A stretch of 64,000 nt of DNA. It comes from Spisula solida. Taxonomy: Eukaryota > Mollusca > Bivalvia > Venerida > Mactridae. A model generated the notes under the pieces. The model saw nothing but the letters and a program-made list of their open reading frames with translations, made no database searches and had not been told where the DNA came from. The position numbers and the translations under genes are program-made. This document shows positions 48,917-61,085 of the stretch, in pieces. Positions within the stretch are counted from its first letter, which is position 1; each line of letters begins with the position of its first letter. The DNA lies in NCBI GenBank assembly GCA_947247005.1, contig OX365949.1, positions 18,975,130-19,039,129 on the forward strand, written 5' to 3'.

Positions 48917-49420
48917 AATAGTATTGATCCACGTTTCATCCAATAACTTACCAGAGATTTCCAGCTGTATATTTTGTGTCAACCGTTAGAACAACCCTTT
49001 TACCAGCGCTGCTGTATACATTTTCCCGCCGAAAGTCGAGACCATAATCAATTATTTTTGTTTCGTCCCCATAGGATTCGTTTGCGCTTTTCGCACTCTA
49101 TCCAGTTCGTAAGCAACTAGAGTTATGAAATAAGGACCCTGTGTAGTTTTTGGTTACCTTTTCTGCATTTTCTTGTGCCCATGTTAATAGTATTGATCGA
49201 CGTTTGATCCATAAAATTACCACAATCATCAGCTTAATAGTTCGCGTCTGTCGTAAGAAGTCGTTAGGACAGCCCATTTCAGAGCGCTGCGACGTTTACA
49301 CTTTTCCCTCCGAAAGTCGACACCATATCGCGTATTTGTGTTTCACCCCTATCTAATTCGTTTTTGCTAATCGTACCCTATCCGGTTGGTTTATAATGTA
49401 CGTGTGCAGCTGTAGAGTTG
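48917..49420. repeat. Diverged ~275-bp tandem duplication
   Basis: 'AATAGTATTGATC' plus 'ACGTTT' occurs at 48917 and 49186; 'CCGAAAGTCGA' plus 'ACCATA' near 49029 and 49311; and 'CTATCC' plus 'GTT' near 49099 and 49379. The offset grows from about 270 to 280, so small indels accumulated. An old duplication with no coding potential that I recognise. Confidence 0.75.
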
Positions 49421-49819
49421 TGGAATTATGACTTTGTATAGATTTTTGACGCTAGCTTTTTTTCAATTGCTTGCGCCCGATCATTACCTATCCTATTTCT
49501 TATATTATTTTGTTTTATTACCGTCAACATTATTAGCGCAGAAAGTTTTAACAAAGTTTTCATTCTATTTATTACGTGAGTCTGACTTGCAATACCGTAT
49601 AACAGGACTGATAAGTCTTGATGTCCATTGGCACATTCGATTTTTGATAATCCATTTAACGAGCATCTCATGAAGTTATGATTGAAAAACGGAAAACGGT
49701 CGGTGAAACACGGAATCAAACCCACAATGTGACAAATTACGTAGGACTACAGTATGTATTGCCTTCATGGGCTCTAGTATTGTAAAAATGCTCGGTTTTA
49801 GTCCCATATTGTCGCGAAC

Positions 49820-49885
49820 ATGTCCTTAACTAACCCGGTACCTCCTACACTTGATGCGGACGCTCAACCACTAGGCTCTCGAGGA
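49820..49885 (-). repeat. tRNA-derived SINE head
   Basis: On the minus strand 'GAGAGCCTAGTGGTTGAGCG' is a strong A box and D arm, followed by 'GAGGTACCGGGTTAGTTAAG', a decayed B box. The form (CCTAGTGGTTGAGCGTCCGC, then AGGAGGTACCGGGTT) is typical of mollusc tRNA-derived SINEs. The downstream tail runs to about 49700. Confidence 0.68.
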
Positions 49886-49899
49886 GGCGGTATAATTAT

Positions 49900-51197
49900 A
49901 CTTCGTAGTGATCTCCCTTGTCGCTATGCTGTAGCAATGCACTGCGGATTTCGACACCAAATCTGGCAGTTCTAGCAGACGATTTTGACATTTTAAAAAC
50001 AGCAGACAATAACATAATGAATACAAATGTTCTCACCAGAGACTTGACAACTGTCTGATGTGAAGACATGCATGACATTGGTTGCTGCATTACGCATCAT
50101 ACAAAAACATAAGGTCATATCCAGCATCAATTTACTTGATCCAGACGACAGGATACATTCATAAGGAAAGAAAAGGGTATATTATGATTATATTTGACAA
50201 GTCTATGAAAGTGATCAACGGATTATATTACTTCTGTTACTACGAGTAATTTGCTGACACTGCAGATCGTTACAGGGCCAGTTTGAGACTTGGATTTATT
50301 TTCGTTTGTTTGAGAACCCATTTGGGTAACCCCTTTTACTTCTATACATGTACTATCATAGGTAAATGGCATTGTACAAATCATAATGTGACAAAACCAA
50401 AGTTGTTTCAAAGTATTGATAGGAGTAATTTACTATTAGTTTCATTAAATATATGATGAACAGGATTGCCCAAAATGAGACACTTTTTGGGTGAATCTTT
50501 TTAAATTATACGTTGCAAAGTAAATAGTAATAGAGACTGGAATTTCTTGAACCTTAAAATACGGCCACTATGTTTTCTTTAAACGTATATCTATAAAGAT
50601 TCAGAGACTAAGTCGTTAAATAACTGTCCACAGTGTTACAGTAATGAAAGTTTATATGTTATGTTGATAATTTGAAATATTTTCTGGAGACTTCATTAGA
50701 TTCGGCGAAAAGTCGATTTATTACCGGTGATGTTGGAGAAAAGTCTTACATTATATGTCCTCTACTTACTTTAAAATTCGGTAATGAAGGGTTATATGCT
50801 ATGTTATTAATTTGAAGTATTTTCAGATAAGTATAAAACTGATGTACGAATGTATGTAAGGTACAAAACAACCATATTCTTTGAAAATGTATACATTCGG
50901 AGCATAATCTCCATTATTTCTACGGAATGGACATTTGCTTAATCCGGAGACAAGGTCGCCACTTTTATGTAACCAGTGGACAATGGCCGTATTACTAATG
51001 CGTTTTTACTCGTATAGCACAAATAAAGTTGATGGGTCAGACTGCAGACAAACAGGGAATTCTTTGTGACAGGATTTGGAAGCGACGACTATTCAAGATA
51101 TGACAGACAATTAATGCAAGCTTCACATCTAACATCCAGAGCACATTGATCTCGTTATTAACATTCCTGTCAAGAAACTCAAATACTCGTTTATCGA
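49900..51197. other. AT-rich DNA with a faint ~140-bp duplication, no gene
   Basis: 'GTAATGAAAGTTTATATGTT' then 'TAATTTGAAATATTTTC' near 50641-50690 is repeated in changed form near 50780-50826. Frames at 49896-50090 and 50223-50411 show nothing recognisable. Confidence 0.5.
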
Positions 51198-51329
51198 ATG
51201 TTAAAGGAAAAAGAGGACACATGTAGAAGACCATCCTCATACATCAGAGGTAAGTCAAGTTCCCAAACTATGTTTCGGATGAAGAATACTCTGGTGAACG
51301 AGAATGGCAGAATACATGACCGTAGCAAA

Positions 51330-51615
51330 CGGGAGAACACTACCTGCACTTGTTATAATCTGTTTTGTTACTTTTTTCGGCTTTATTTCATTAAATGTAC
51401 TTGCATTATGTGCGTTTGTCAAATTGCTAATCATAGCGACAAGATTTGTATTGATCTTGATTTAACCCCTCCCTTCCCCTTCACATGTATAAATAAAACT
51501 AAAATATGTAACTGTTATTCACACCATGTCATGCTTTGTAACATTATATTATGTATTGAAGTCTCTTGTGTTGGTGTAGCAACGAGAGTCAATAAAGTAA
51601 TGTTCTGTTCTGTTC
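51330..51615 (+). mobile_element. Probable LINE 3' end with TGTTC tail
   Basis: Ends with 'GTCAATAAAGTAATGTTCTG' and then repeats of TGTTC, a polyadenylation signal followed by a short pentanucleotide tail as seen in many non-LTR retrotransposons. The upstream sequence is AT-rich and lacks reverse transcriptase motifs, so only 3' UTR is likely to be present. The 151-residue frame over it (51198-51653) is not a recognisable protein. Confidence 0.5.
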
Positions 51616-51710
51616 TAATATATTCCACTGTAACAACATTGAAACAAGTGTAAAAAGGGTTAGTATAATGATAACAAGTGCATTCAATGAGGTTTTTAAG
51701 ATGGTTTATA

Positions 51711-51768
51711 ATTATTCTTATATCACTAGGCAGTTTAAAATTATTCTTATATCACTAGGCAGTTTATT
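51711..51768. repeat. 29-bp tandem duplication
   Basis: 'ATTATTCTTATATCACTAGG' followed by 'CAGTTTA' occurs twice back to back, exactly. A recent small duplication. Confidence 0.9.
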
Positions 51769-52986
51769 TTATACCATCCCTCGTAGTTTTATGATAATCA
51801 AAACGAACAAAAAAGTACGAATACATTTGTCAATAATCTCTGACATAATGGCCGCGTATGGTGAAAGCTATCTCACTTTAAAAACTCGTATCTCACAGAC
51901 AGTGCCAAATTATCATGTCAGATATACGTACTGCATACTGATGAAGAAATTGAAGAACACGTCGTTCAAATACCGTTGTCGTATGCGATTTTAGTTGTAA
52001 TACATTACGTTCGACTATTCAAATACTTGTAAAACCTATTTTACTGTCATATCGTCTGCGTTGGTGCCATTGTCGGTGTTAGCGTCTATACTCGCGTTGT
52101 TTTCATGCATTGCTATTTCAGAATAAGTCAGTCATTACTAGTATATGCTCCAGAACCTCGTAATAAATCATAGCGTCCTTCCTGTACCGCTCATGCCATT
52201 GGTTCACTTTATCATCACTTTCTCATCGGTTATCTTGGATGACCGCCGTTTGTCATCCGCAATCCATTTACACAACAATTCGATATAATTGTGACCAAAC
52301 TTCACAAGAGAACATCTATGAAACCCAGTCCGCGGATATACAACGTATAACACAGAGTATTTAATATTTTTTATAACCTCTGCAGTCACTTCATTTGTTA
52401 AAATTGCCCAGGGTCACTTGACTAACCATTATTATCGTTAACCGACTTTTGTTTAAGATAAAACAACAACAGCAACAACAACATTTATTCAACTACTTAG
52501 CTACATGTATAACAAGACTATGTTTTGATGCAATGCATCAACAGACGACGCGAAGGTTTTTTAACCCTATTATGTTAACTAGGGTTTTTAGAGGGTCCTG
52601 TTAGAGTTAATTGGGAACAAACCATCTCTTGATTAGATCTATTGACGTAATTCCTGATCCCATTATTGAGTTTGGACCGGATTTAATAAATCAGAACATT
52701 CATTCAACATAATGATACGCTTTATTATTATTACTTATACTTGCAAAACCCTTAACCGAAAGCCGGTGGTAATTCTCTAAAAGATCTATACCCTTTTTTA
52801 ATGTTCCATTAAACGTCTGGAAACAGCAGAATGTCATTAGTAGAGTAATTTAACACGCCGTTTCTTGGAGTATCCGTCTACAACTTGAAGGTTCTTTTAA
52901 ATAAATAATTGTTATTCCATATTCGGAAGCGACATTGCGTTCATTTCGGTTCCATAAAGTGCTAAATTACCACCATTATTCGTACT
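51769..52986. other. AT-rich DNA, no gene
   Basis: Contains a CAA/CAG-rich simple stretch near 52464-52490 and a small hairpin AACCCTA/TAGGGTT near 52563-52589. Frames at 51668-51994 and 52204-52389 have no recognised motifs. Confidence 0.5.
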
Positions 52987-53251
52987 TTAGAATATAACCT
53001 ACATTATGAGCCAATGAAAACGCCACATTTTCGCGGTTAAATGAAAATTTAATCATTAAAATTTTCTCTTAACAGACTTGACGTCATGCGTTGGCGCTAA
53101 TTTCTATCGGCCAATCAGAATGCAGAATGTTATATTCTAAGTTAGTTAGAACATATTATGTAAATTTTAATGACTAAAAAGGACTCGCTTCGCTTCGCTC
53201 GCTCCGCCCTTTTTAATCATTAAAATTTACTTAATATGTTCTAACTATAAC
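52987..53251 (-). mobile_element. Hairpin-ended element, isolated minus-strand copy
   Basis: Full-length member of the 21410 family outside the duplicated block, from 'TTAGAATATAACC' to 'TTCTAACTATAAC'. Its loop carries one more CGCTT unit than the 28461 copy. It shows that the element is mobile or at least dispersed. Confidence 0.86.
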
Positions 53252-54475
53252 ATAGATATGCGATTTGCACATCCTGCAAATAAACTACGGACATTTTCTC
53301 AAAGCATTAACACAATATACTAGTAGGACAATATAGGACAAACCAAAATACTTATTTATCATATAATAACTCCTTAGTTGTCTATTTATTCAGATAATAA
53401 TGTCTGGTTTTAAGTATGATGCTGACAGAGATTATTCCAACCGACACTCGCTAACAATATGTCAAGAAATACTTACAGAAAGTGCATGTATGTACAGCGG
53501 GGATATGCGACTGGTTAAAACGAGATGTTTCCGGCTATATGTCATAACAAATAATTGGCTGGCTTAGAGCAATGTCACACTCTAAATTCCGAATCATTTG
53601 TAAATGTACTGTGTACTCTTCAACGCGTTATATAGTCCGGAGAATTTGACACGACTCTCGACCTTCTATAAGCATAATTTAACAGCTGATATATTGTCTA
53701 TATTCATGATTCCGGTTGTATGTTTTCAGAAACCAAATAGCACAAAGACGCTCGATGTTTAATACCAACACAAATCTAAAGGACTGTTATTGCACGATTT
53801 GTTTGCGGTTTATATATTCAACACAAGAAACATGTAATATATTCATGCATAAAAGTCAGGATCAAGTCAAATTCTCCGTGCTATACTATGAAAGAATTGA
53901 TTTGCTAACCAGACTAGTGGAACATACTACTCAGGCTGGAAATGCTAAATCCCGAATGTAAAGGTCATCCGGCTGGAAATGTTAGTATTTATATTATTCA
54001 TATATATTGTTAAAATCACTATAGTTAATGTGACGATACCTATGACGTCATAAAACAGAATGTCACGTTTATTAGCTCCCAGACAATGAATGTATGTGAA
54101 CAGTACATTACGCTAGTTACTGGTATCATTCTTGTTCTAGATGTTAATTACGTCGCTAATGCATTCCACAAGATTGTAATAAAATAGAATTATATAATGT
54201 CTTACATATAGTTTATAGACGGGGAATTTTATTACGGAAAATGTTCTAAGAGTGCATAGCATATATGTATAATGGTACCAGACGTGGTGATCACACCATA
54301 AAGATGTGATAGAACATCAAACCAGTTGAGTTTAGTCTAAGGCGCGTCAAATCAACCTAAAGGTATCTGGTGCCCTAAGTGTGGTATTGTCATACGTTGG
54401 GCAAATAATACCTGGAACGAAAACCAACCCATTTTGATTCATAGTACAAGAAACCAGTTACCAACAACAAATATA
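53252..54475. other. AT-rich DNA, no gene
   Basis: No recognisable repeats or coding region. The frame at 53716-53961 (81 residues) shows no motif. A TA dinucleotide at 54474-54475 is the target of the next element. Confidence 0.5.
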
Positions 54476-54654
54476 CAAGAGGTGTTCAACTTATATTTGA
54501 ACAAAACTAAACATTGGATTTTGTTGTACTAACACGATAAAATTGATTTGTGTTTATTGCATTATGTAAGAAAATGTGTTAAGTAGTATATAAACTCATT
54601 TTGTATCATGTTTACTTTGTTTATTCAACCATAATCAACCGTCTTGTAGAGGGA

Positions 54655-57600
54655 CATACTCTACTGTTCTCCGGTCCGCCAAATGTAGAAGATCGCCATC
54701 AGTGATGCTTACCAAGAAGGCACAGAACTGTCTCCTTCAATGGGAACCCATAAATAAAAGGCTGCTGATAGCTTGATTTCACTCAAAATTCCAAGAGGTC
54801 ACAATAGTACAAACCAAGCAGACGAAGCAACTAAAGAGGAATTCTACTTGCAGTTACAGAGTGTACTAGACGAAGTCCCTAGGTGAGACATCACCATGGT
54901 AATTGGAGATAAGAATGCGAAAGTTGGCAACAACAATGGTGGTAGGGTATTCATCATGGGAAGGAGGTTGTAGGAGACATGCATGAAATGGGGAGCTCAT
55001 TACATATTTTTGTGGGACAAATGACTTGGTCATTCGAGGATCTATGTATTCGCACAAGACTATCCAAAGACTACTTGGACATTCACAGACAAGCCTATAA
55101 AGAATCAGATAGACCATAACGCCATCACATTGTCTTAATATAGATTCTCGTAAACTGTTCTTCAATGCTTATATCCTGCCCCACCTTGACTATTGCTGTA
55201 CAATTTGGGGGTCAAGTGCCAAAGAACCCAGAGATAAACTTTACAATTTTCACAAAAGGGCAGCTAGAGTAATTCTGGATAAACCACATGACCATCCATC
55301 AGAAGAACTGTTCATTAAACTAAATTGGATGACTATTAATGAAAGAATAATATATATAAAAAAAGCTGTTTTAATGTATAACTCGATGCAAAATAAAGTC
55401 CCAAAATATCTAAGTGATAAATTTGTGTTAAAATCTAATCCTGGACTAAGATCAACAACGAATGAAGAGTTAGTTGTACCACACCCAAACATGGAATTCT
55501 TTAAGAAATCTTTTTCCTATTCAGGAGCATCTATTTGGAATAATATTCCATTACATATTAGACGGGCAGAAAACATAAGTTCTTTTATTAGACAATTCTT
55601 GGAATTGAAACGCAATACTACCTAATCATCAATGTATACATATCTCAACCCTTTTGTTCACAGTTGAATATTGATTTTATATGTACACGTATACTACGCT
55701 ATTTAATTATACATTTGTATGTTAATGTTTTGAACAATATATGTATATCCTATATTGTTAAGTTCAAATAATACTGTTTCATGTTCTTAACAAATTTGTT
55801 TGTATATTATCATGTAACTTATGTATATATGTTTATTATGCAGACCATTTGAAAATTGGTATAATACCAAATATGTTATCTACTATAAATAAAGTCGTTA
55901 CTTACTGTTTTACTTACTCTCGCAGGTGGATAAGGACCCTTACATGTGTTAGAGCCTACAGGGGAGCAGATATTGGCTCAGAACTAATGATAGCTCATCT
56001 TCGAGTCAGAATTGCACGTATCTAAAAGAGAGGCAACAGCAGAGGCCCACGAAACAAATCCAGACAGGAGTTCTCCACCAATCTTAGGAACAGATTCCAA
56101 GCACTGACAGACTATGAAGATGGCTCACTGGAAAAGAAATGGGAGCACGTCAGAAACACACTAACATCAGTCTGCGAAGAAAACCTACGCTTCCGGAAAA
56201 GAACACATAAGCCACCCATCCAGAAGATAGAAGAAAAGAGAGCAACAAGACAAAGTCTTCTCCAAGCTAGAACAAGAGAACAGGAGCAGAGAGATCAGGG
56301 AGAATAAAGACAATTACATAAGCGGATTACAGAAGTTCGCAAAGAAGAGCTACAGACAAGATAAGAGAAACCAGATTGACCAACTAGCAGCTAGGGCACA
56401 TCAGACGGCACAGCAGCATGATATGCGGCACTATATCAAACCACACGTCAACTCGCAGGTCGGACAAACAACCCAAATAAGCCTGTAAAAGACCAACATG
56501 GTAACATCCTAGCAAAACCAGCAGACCAACTGAACAGATCGAAAGACCATTTCCAAAGTCTCATAAATGGTGTTACAGTGATCAACCCAATTGACGAGGG
56601 TATAGATATTGAAATCCACATGGGTCCGGTTACCAAACAGGAAGTTACACGGGCGATCTCTCAGATAAAAAATGGGAAAGCACCAGGGCCCGACAGAATT
56701 CCAACAGAGGCACTAAAAGAATCTGTAAACACTACAGCAGAAATACTTCTCGACCTCACCCAACACATATGGGATTCAGAAGAGGTTCCTGGGGAATGGA
56801 AATTGGAGCGTATAGTAAAGCTTCCAAAGAATGGAATTCTAAGTGACTGTCAGAACTGGCGAGGACTCCAACTACTATGTATACCCAACAAAGTACTTAC
56901 ACGGGTGCTATTAGTGAGGATCAAGGCAGAAGTTAACAAGCAAATTAGAGAAGAGAAGGCATGCCTCAGATCATCATAGAACAGTCTATTGAATGGAACT
57001 CTCCACTTTATGTCAACTTCATAGACTTCAAAAAGGCGTTCGACATGGTGGACAGAGACACAATCTGGTAGATTCTGAGATACTATGGTATAACCTGCAA
57101 GAGTGTGAACATAGTACGCAGTCTATACAGCAACAACTTATGTCAGGTCATCCATGACCTAGACCTGTCCATGCCCTTCCAAGAGAAATTAGGAGTGAGG
57201 CAATGCTGCCTTCTCTAGCCCATGATCTCCTCCATAGTCATTGACTGGATAATGAGAATCACAGTAGAGAGACTAAGAGGAATACAGTGGACACAGTTGG
57301 AAGATCTCGACTATGCATATGACATAGACCTCCTGTCTCACTCATACACTCACACCCAACAAAAGAAGACACGTCTACAAGAAGTAGCCAAATTCACCGG
57401 GCTTGAAGTCAACATAAAGAAGGCCAAATGCCTCCGTTTTTAATCCGGTAACGGAAGGAGCGTCCTCCTAGAAGGACAGAGGATAGAAGATGTTGACCAT
57501 TTTGCATACCTTGGAAGTAAAGTGAGTGAGACAGGGGATATTGAAGAGGACATTAAGGCTCGCATAGGGAAAGCCCGTCACGCCTATGCCACTCTGAAAC

Positions 57601-57665
57601 AAGTAGTGGGCAACATAAACATACACCTATGTGTAAGTAAAACAATGATAGCAGCGAAGTTGTAA
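54655..57665 (+). pseudogene. RTE-like LINE, degenerate and interrupted
   Basis: The endonuclease part (about 54700-55128) has decayed forms of known motifs: VIGDKNAKVG (54896-54925), NDLVIRGSM and NQIDH, as in RTE-type endonucleases (the type captured in CFDP2). After the insertion at about 55130-55920 it resumes with RAYRGADIGSE. The reverse transcriptase follows: KNGKAPGPDRIPTEAL (about 56665), NWRGLQLLCIPNKV (about 56850), then a deletion with frameshift near 56960, then YVNFIDFKKAFDMVDRD. The active-site box reads YAYD (57312-57323) where YADD is expected. Stops are frequent. The end near 57662 is set only by loss of similarity. Non-functional. Confidence 0.75.
55131..55922 (+). pseudogene. 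3' end of a second LINE nested in the RTE-like LINE
   Basis: An open frame without a start, 55131-55625, reads through AYILPHLDYCCTIWGS, HKRAARVILD and FSYSGASIWNNIPLHIRRA, the C-terminal region of a Jockey/CR1-like reverse transcriptase protein; the last 99 codons (55329-55625) begin with a Met by chance. The 3' UTR ends with 'ATAAATAAAGTCGTTACTTA' and a TTACTTAC-type tail. 5'-truncated, as usual for LINE insertion. The frame has no internal stop, so the insertion is fairly young relative to its host LINE. Confidence 0.78.
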
Positions 57666-58040
57666 GTATCAATAGCAACTTTCAATTGAATTATTTCGAA
57701 AATGTTAAATGCCATAATTTCAGAAAAATGCGGTATTCGTTAGCTAAATGCCAAGCAAAACAAGGAGCGCAGACAAATATCTTGGAGGCTGTATAAGCGA
57801 CTACGGAACGGTAATTGGAAAAAAATGTGTCGGCTCTGAGAAGTTAATGCTTTATCTTAAATGGAGTTATTATGTAGACATAGTCTGCTATTTTAGAAAG
57901 GGTCATGATGATAGGCATAGATTGAAGTTAATTAAGCTCGGTATGTGCCCGATCGCTTTCATTGCATAGTATTGTGTGTGTTATTATGGAAAAGCGGAGG
58001 TCAAAATGATTTAAAAGGGGACAAAAATGAACGCATATTT
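57666..58040. other. Spacer of unknown origin inside the nest
   Basis: Between the last RTE similarity and the right part of the mariner-type element. A 73-residue frame (57748-57969) has no recognised motif. It may be LINE 3' UTR or the decayed centre of the outer element. Confidence 0.4.
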
Positions 58041-58120
58041 AGTTTATGAAAAATATTTAAAAGTTATTTTGTGGCGCGTCATTTTCCTGGTGGCAGGGTG
58101 TTTCACCAACACTGAACTTC

Positions 58121-58363
58121 ATGTCGCCCAACAAAAATGTCATGAAGTACCTTATGAATAAAACTTGGAAGCATATTATACCAAAACAGTGGATACCGAA
58201 GCCTCCTGTTGAAGCATCAATGGAAGTTAAATCTATAGAATATTATAAACGTCGATTAGAGAAGGGTATTGTAAGTATCAGCACTTGGAGGTTTTGGCCT
58301 TCAAAAAATCAAAATCAACACCTCTACACAATAGTTGATTTTGTTCTAAGGATATTACATATA
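58121..58363 (+). pseudogene. Possible transposase C-terminal remnant of outer element
   Basis: The frame starts MSPNKNVMKYLMNKTWKHII and continues past SIEYYKRRLEKGIVSIST before running into the nested mariner. The later part is shared with 14690-14775 and 33115-33200. Position next to the right terminal repeat and the RRLEKG-type motif fit the end of a mariner-family transposase, but no catalytic residue is present. Weakly supported. Confidence 0.35.
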
Positions 58364-59409
58364 CGAGGTGTGTCCAAAAAGTTCGTAGACACTTGTGATA
58401 AAATGAAACCAAAACAACATACCCACATCAAACTTCAGTATTGCAAAAAACTTTGCATTTACATATAACACAGAAAATTTCAGTGAAATGCGTGGAGTAA
58501 TGATTTTTCTACAATAATTCAAGTGTAATCACTCGTACCCAAACGGCGCAGGTGGTGACGACAGTAACGTCCGCAACGTAAATTAACAACGTTAAAATTG
58601 TCACAATTTTTCAAAGTAGCAGCCACCGTTATCAATGTTTTTGCCTGCCTCTGTCGAAATCTGTCAACCTTTGGCACCCATACCTTGTTTATACCTAACT
58701 GCTGCTTAAGTATAATATTTACTGTCCCACGGCTCAATTCAGACTCACGAATGCCCACACTTCTATCCTTATTGACGATCTTTTCTATAGACGTCACAGT
58801 AACGTTGTTTATAATTCTCCGTCGTCCGCTACTATCGGATGCTTTATTTATCGTTTTTCCATTTGGATATCGCTTGTTCCACTTGTACACAAGTGTTCTA
58901 CACACGGAATCCTTGCCAGTTGCAGACCGAAGTGTTTTAATGGTTTGAACCGGTGTTTTGTCCAAAGATACACACAATTTAATGATAGTCCGTTGTTCTT
59001 CGACGTCAAAAGACGTCATTTTCGTTTCCAATAATTCCTTAGGTCCTTATGATAAAAGTTTATTTTTTCAACGTACAGGTGTTCTATTGCTATGATACTT
59101 GGCGGACGTGACATCAACACAACCTCGTGGCACGTGACGTTCACAAACGTCAATATAATCGCGCCAAAATTACGCAATTACCATGACATTATATCAAACG
59201 TACTAACTAACGAACTTGACCTGCGCCGCTTAGCAAAACCATGATATATAAAATGTCATATATTGTTTTTATTTTTATATTATATTCAGTGAAATTGCTA
59301 CAGAATATGTACTTTGTAATAAAGTATAGAGGTCTGGTGAAAAAGAATTTTTCAGGACGCCGGATATCTTTTAAATTGGGATGTCTACGAACATTTTGGA
59401 CACACCTCG
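58364..59409 (-). mobile_element. 1046-bp mariner element with TA target
   Basis: Terminal inverted repeats of 28 bp at 58364-58391 and 59382-59409 start 'CGAGGTGTGTCCAAAA' and differ at one base. TA flanks at 58362-58363 and 59410-59411. It interrupts the outer element, where R1 has 'gatataacatatattttc' without it. The transposase gene on the minus strand is shortened, so the element is an internally deleted, non-autonomous copy with good ends. Confidence 0.9.
58519..59031 (-). pseudogene. Truncated mariner transposase (N-terminal DNA-binding part)
   Basis: 170 codons starting METKMTSFDVEEQRTIIKLC. Residues about 10-55 (EEQRTIIKLCVSLDKTPVQT to VYKWNKRYP) match the first helix-turn-helix of mariner transposases. 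Residues about 64-71 (SDSSGRRR) fit the linker, and about 80-120 (SIEKIVNKDRSVGIRESEL to TVNIILKQQLGINKVWVPKV) the second helix-turn-helix up to the conserved WVPH-like site. The catalytic D,D,D region that should follow is missing; the last ~45 residues do not resemble it. The usual length is about 340 residues. It might still bind the ends of related elements if expressed, which is inference. Confidence 0.8.
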
Positions 59410-59555
59410 TACATTCTACAATGGTAGTTTACATCATTTGATACATCACTGTACACGATTGTTTAGACGCAATTCGATTTCGTAGTGAAACTCATGAACA
59501 TATGTTACAAATGTATGTTTTATATTGTTCAAATATAAGTTGAACACCTCTCGTA

Positions 59556-59958
59556 CGTGACTATACATTGACAAACACAAATCTCGACACTCGGACAGTC
59601 TATCGCATCAGTCAGTCAAACATATCCGGAGTAAAAGCAAACAAACAATAATAAATCCCAAGGACAACCCCACATCACAAAAACAACACTTGAAAGAAAC
59701 AGCGACAAGAAGTCGCGCGACTGTTTATTAATTACATTGTGTATTCATTACAATTGAGTATTTTAAATAAAAAGTGCATCGAATTTAAATATCAATTGAT
59801 GAAAACATGAGTTTTGCGCATAAAACATGTTACTTCGAACCCTCGATTACGTCCGGAATGACCTTTTAATTATGCAACTGCTATATGGTTACTGCTTGAT
59901 AACACATGCCTTATAATGATATCAGGTCAACAGGCTTTTTGGCTCTGCCTATAAAACA
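59556..59958. other. AT-rich DNA, no gene
   Basis: Between the transposon nest and the tail of the next LINE. No reading frame or repeat that I can support. Confidence 0.5.
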
Positions 59959-59959
59959 C

Positions 59960-61085
59960 GAACTGTTTTTTGTTTGTTTTTTTTAACATTTTTTATTTAT
60001 CATAAGACACATAATACAGATGTACACATATACAAAATATTCAAACCAATTTGTCATGATAAAATGTGTGAAATTAATTCACGACTCTTTATAATATTAT
60101 TCATTAATGTCATTATGATTTTTGTAGTATAGATAGGGGAAGAGGAAGAGTTATCAGGACAGTCGCCTAAAAGAGAGGTTGCGATTGTAGAGAGTAAGAA
60201 AGGAAAGTAAGAGAAAGATAATAAGAAATGGTTATGGGTTCGGGGAATTTACACAATATCACTATTTGAGTTATGCAAGTTATGAAAACTTCTGCCATTT
60301 TCTGCTACTGATTTGTATTTTGTTTTTGAAAAGTGCGATTGTTTGTTCTAGTTTCTTTTCGATAGTTAATGTATTCTTTCAATGACTGAATTGTCGGTGT
60401 GTGTTTATTGCATTTATATTTAAATATGAAATATTTTGAAAGCAGTATAATGTAGTTAGTAATAAGCCCATCTTCTTCCGTATTCTTTATAATGTTGCAA
60501 ACTGAAATATTTTGAAATGTGATATTTAAGTCTTTTGAAAGTTTATGTACTTCAGCCCAAAAACTTTGTACAATATGGCATTCCCAGAACATATGGTATA
60601 TAGAGTCTGGTTGTCTATTGCAAAAATCACATAAGCTTGACTGGGTTATATGACACTTGTGTGTAAAAATGAATTGTCTGGTATTATATTCATGATGTAT
60701 TTATACTGAAATTCTCTAGGCTTAGTGTCTATTGTAATAATATACGTTTGTTGGCAAATTTTAACCCATTCTGTGTCTTCTATGATGAACCTAAGATTCC
60801 ATTTTCGTTTGCATTTTGGTTTTGTTGGTAGTTTAGTTTTGATTAGTGAATTGTATACAATCTTACTTAATTTGCTTTTTCCAATTAGTTTATTGATTAG
60901 GTAGTTTGGTGGGTTATATGTTATAATTTCGTTTTGCATTTGTGTCTTCCATTCTTTCGGTACGTTTTTAATGAGAGTATAGTATTTTAAGTAATCCCCA
61001 TTAGGGATATCATATAGAAGGCGAACTAATTTGCAGTTTCTTAATCCGTTTGAAATTGGCCAAGTTATTGCTAGTATTTATTTTC
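59960..61085 (-). pseudogene. 3' fragment of an L1-like LINE
   Basis: On the minus strand the frame can be followed from about 61080 (GLRNCKLVRLLYDI) through 60939-60646 (EWVKICQQTY, PREFQYKYIMNIIP). A frameshift near 60650 leads into 60640-60305. The second part holds the zinc-binding motif LCDFCNRQPDSIYHMFWEC (C-x2-C near 60620-60631, then H-x4-C), typical of the region after the reverse transcriptase in L1/Tx1-type proteins. A-rich sequence at 59962-59985 (T-rich on plus) is the likely 3' tail. 5'-truncated and frameshifted. Confidence 0.72.

Larger units (their letters stand above)
54476..59553. mobile_element. Mariner-type element enlarged to 5.1 kb by nested insertions
   Basis: Left end 'CAAGAGGTGTTCAACTTATA' at 54476 and inverted right end finishing at 59553, flanked by TA at 54474-54475 and 59554-59555. 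Its unique parts (54476-54650, about 58040-58363 and 59410-59553) match the 555-bp elements of R1/R2 in order. A frame at 58121-58350 lies just inside the right end and may be the C-terminal part of its transposase ('KRRLEKGIVSI'), although I cannot confirm the family. Confidence 0.82.

Noticed and set aside
51198..51653. Longest forward open frame outside transposons (151 codons)
   Set aside because: It is Cys-rich with no domain, covers a LINE-like 3' end with a polyadenylation signal, and has no support as a gene.
56578..56979. Functional reverse transcriptase gene
   Set aside because: The frame is short, followed by a deletion and frameshift, and the active-site box is changed to YAYD.
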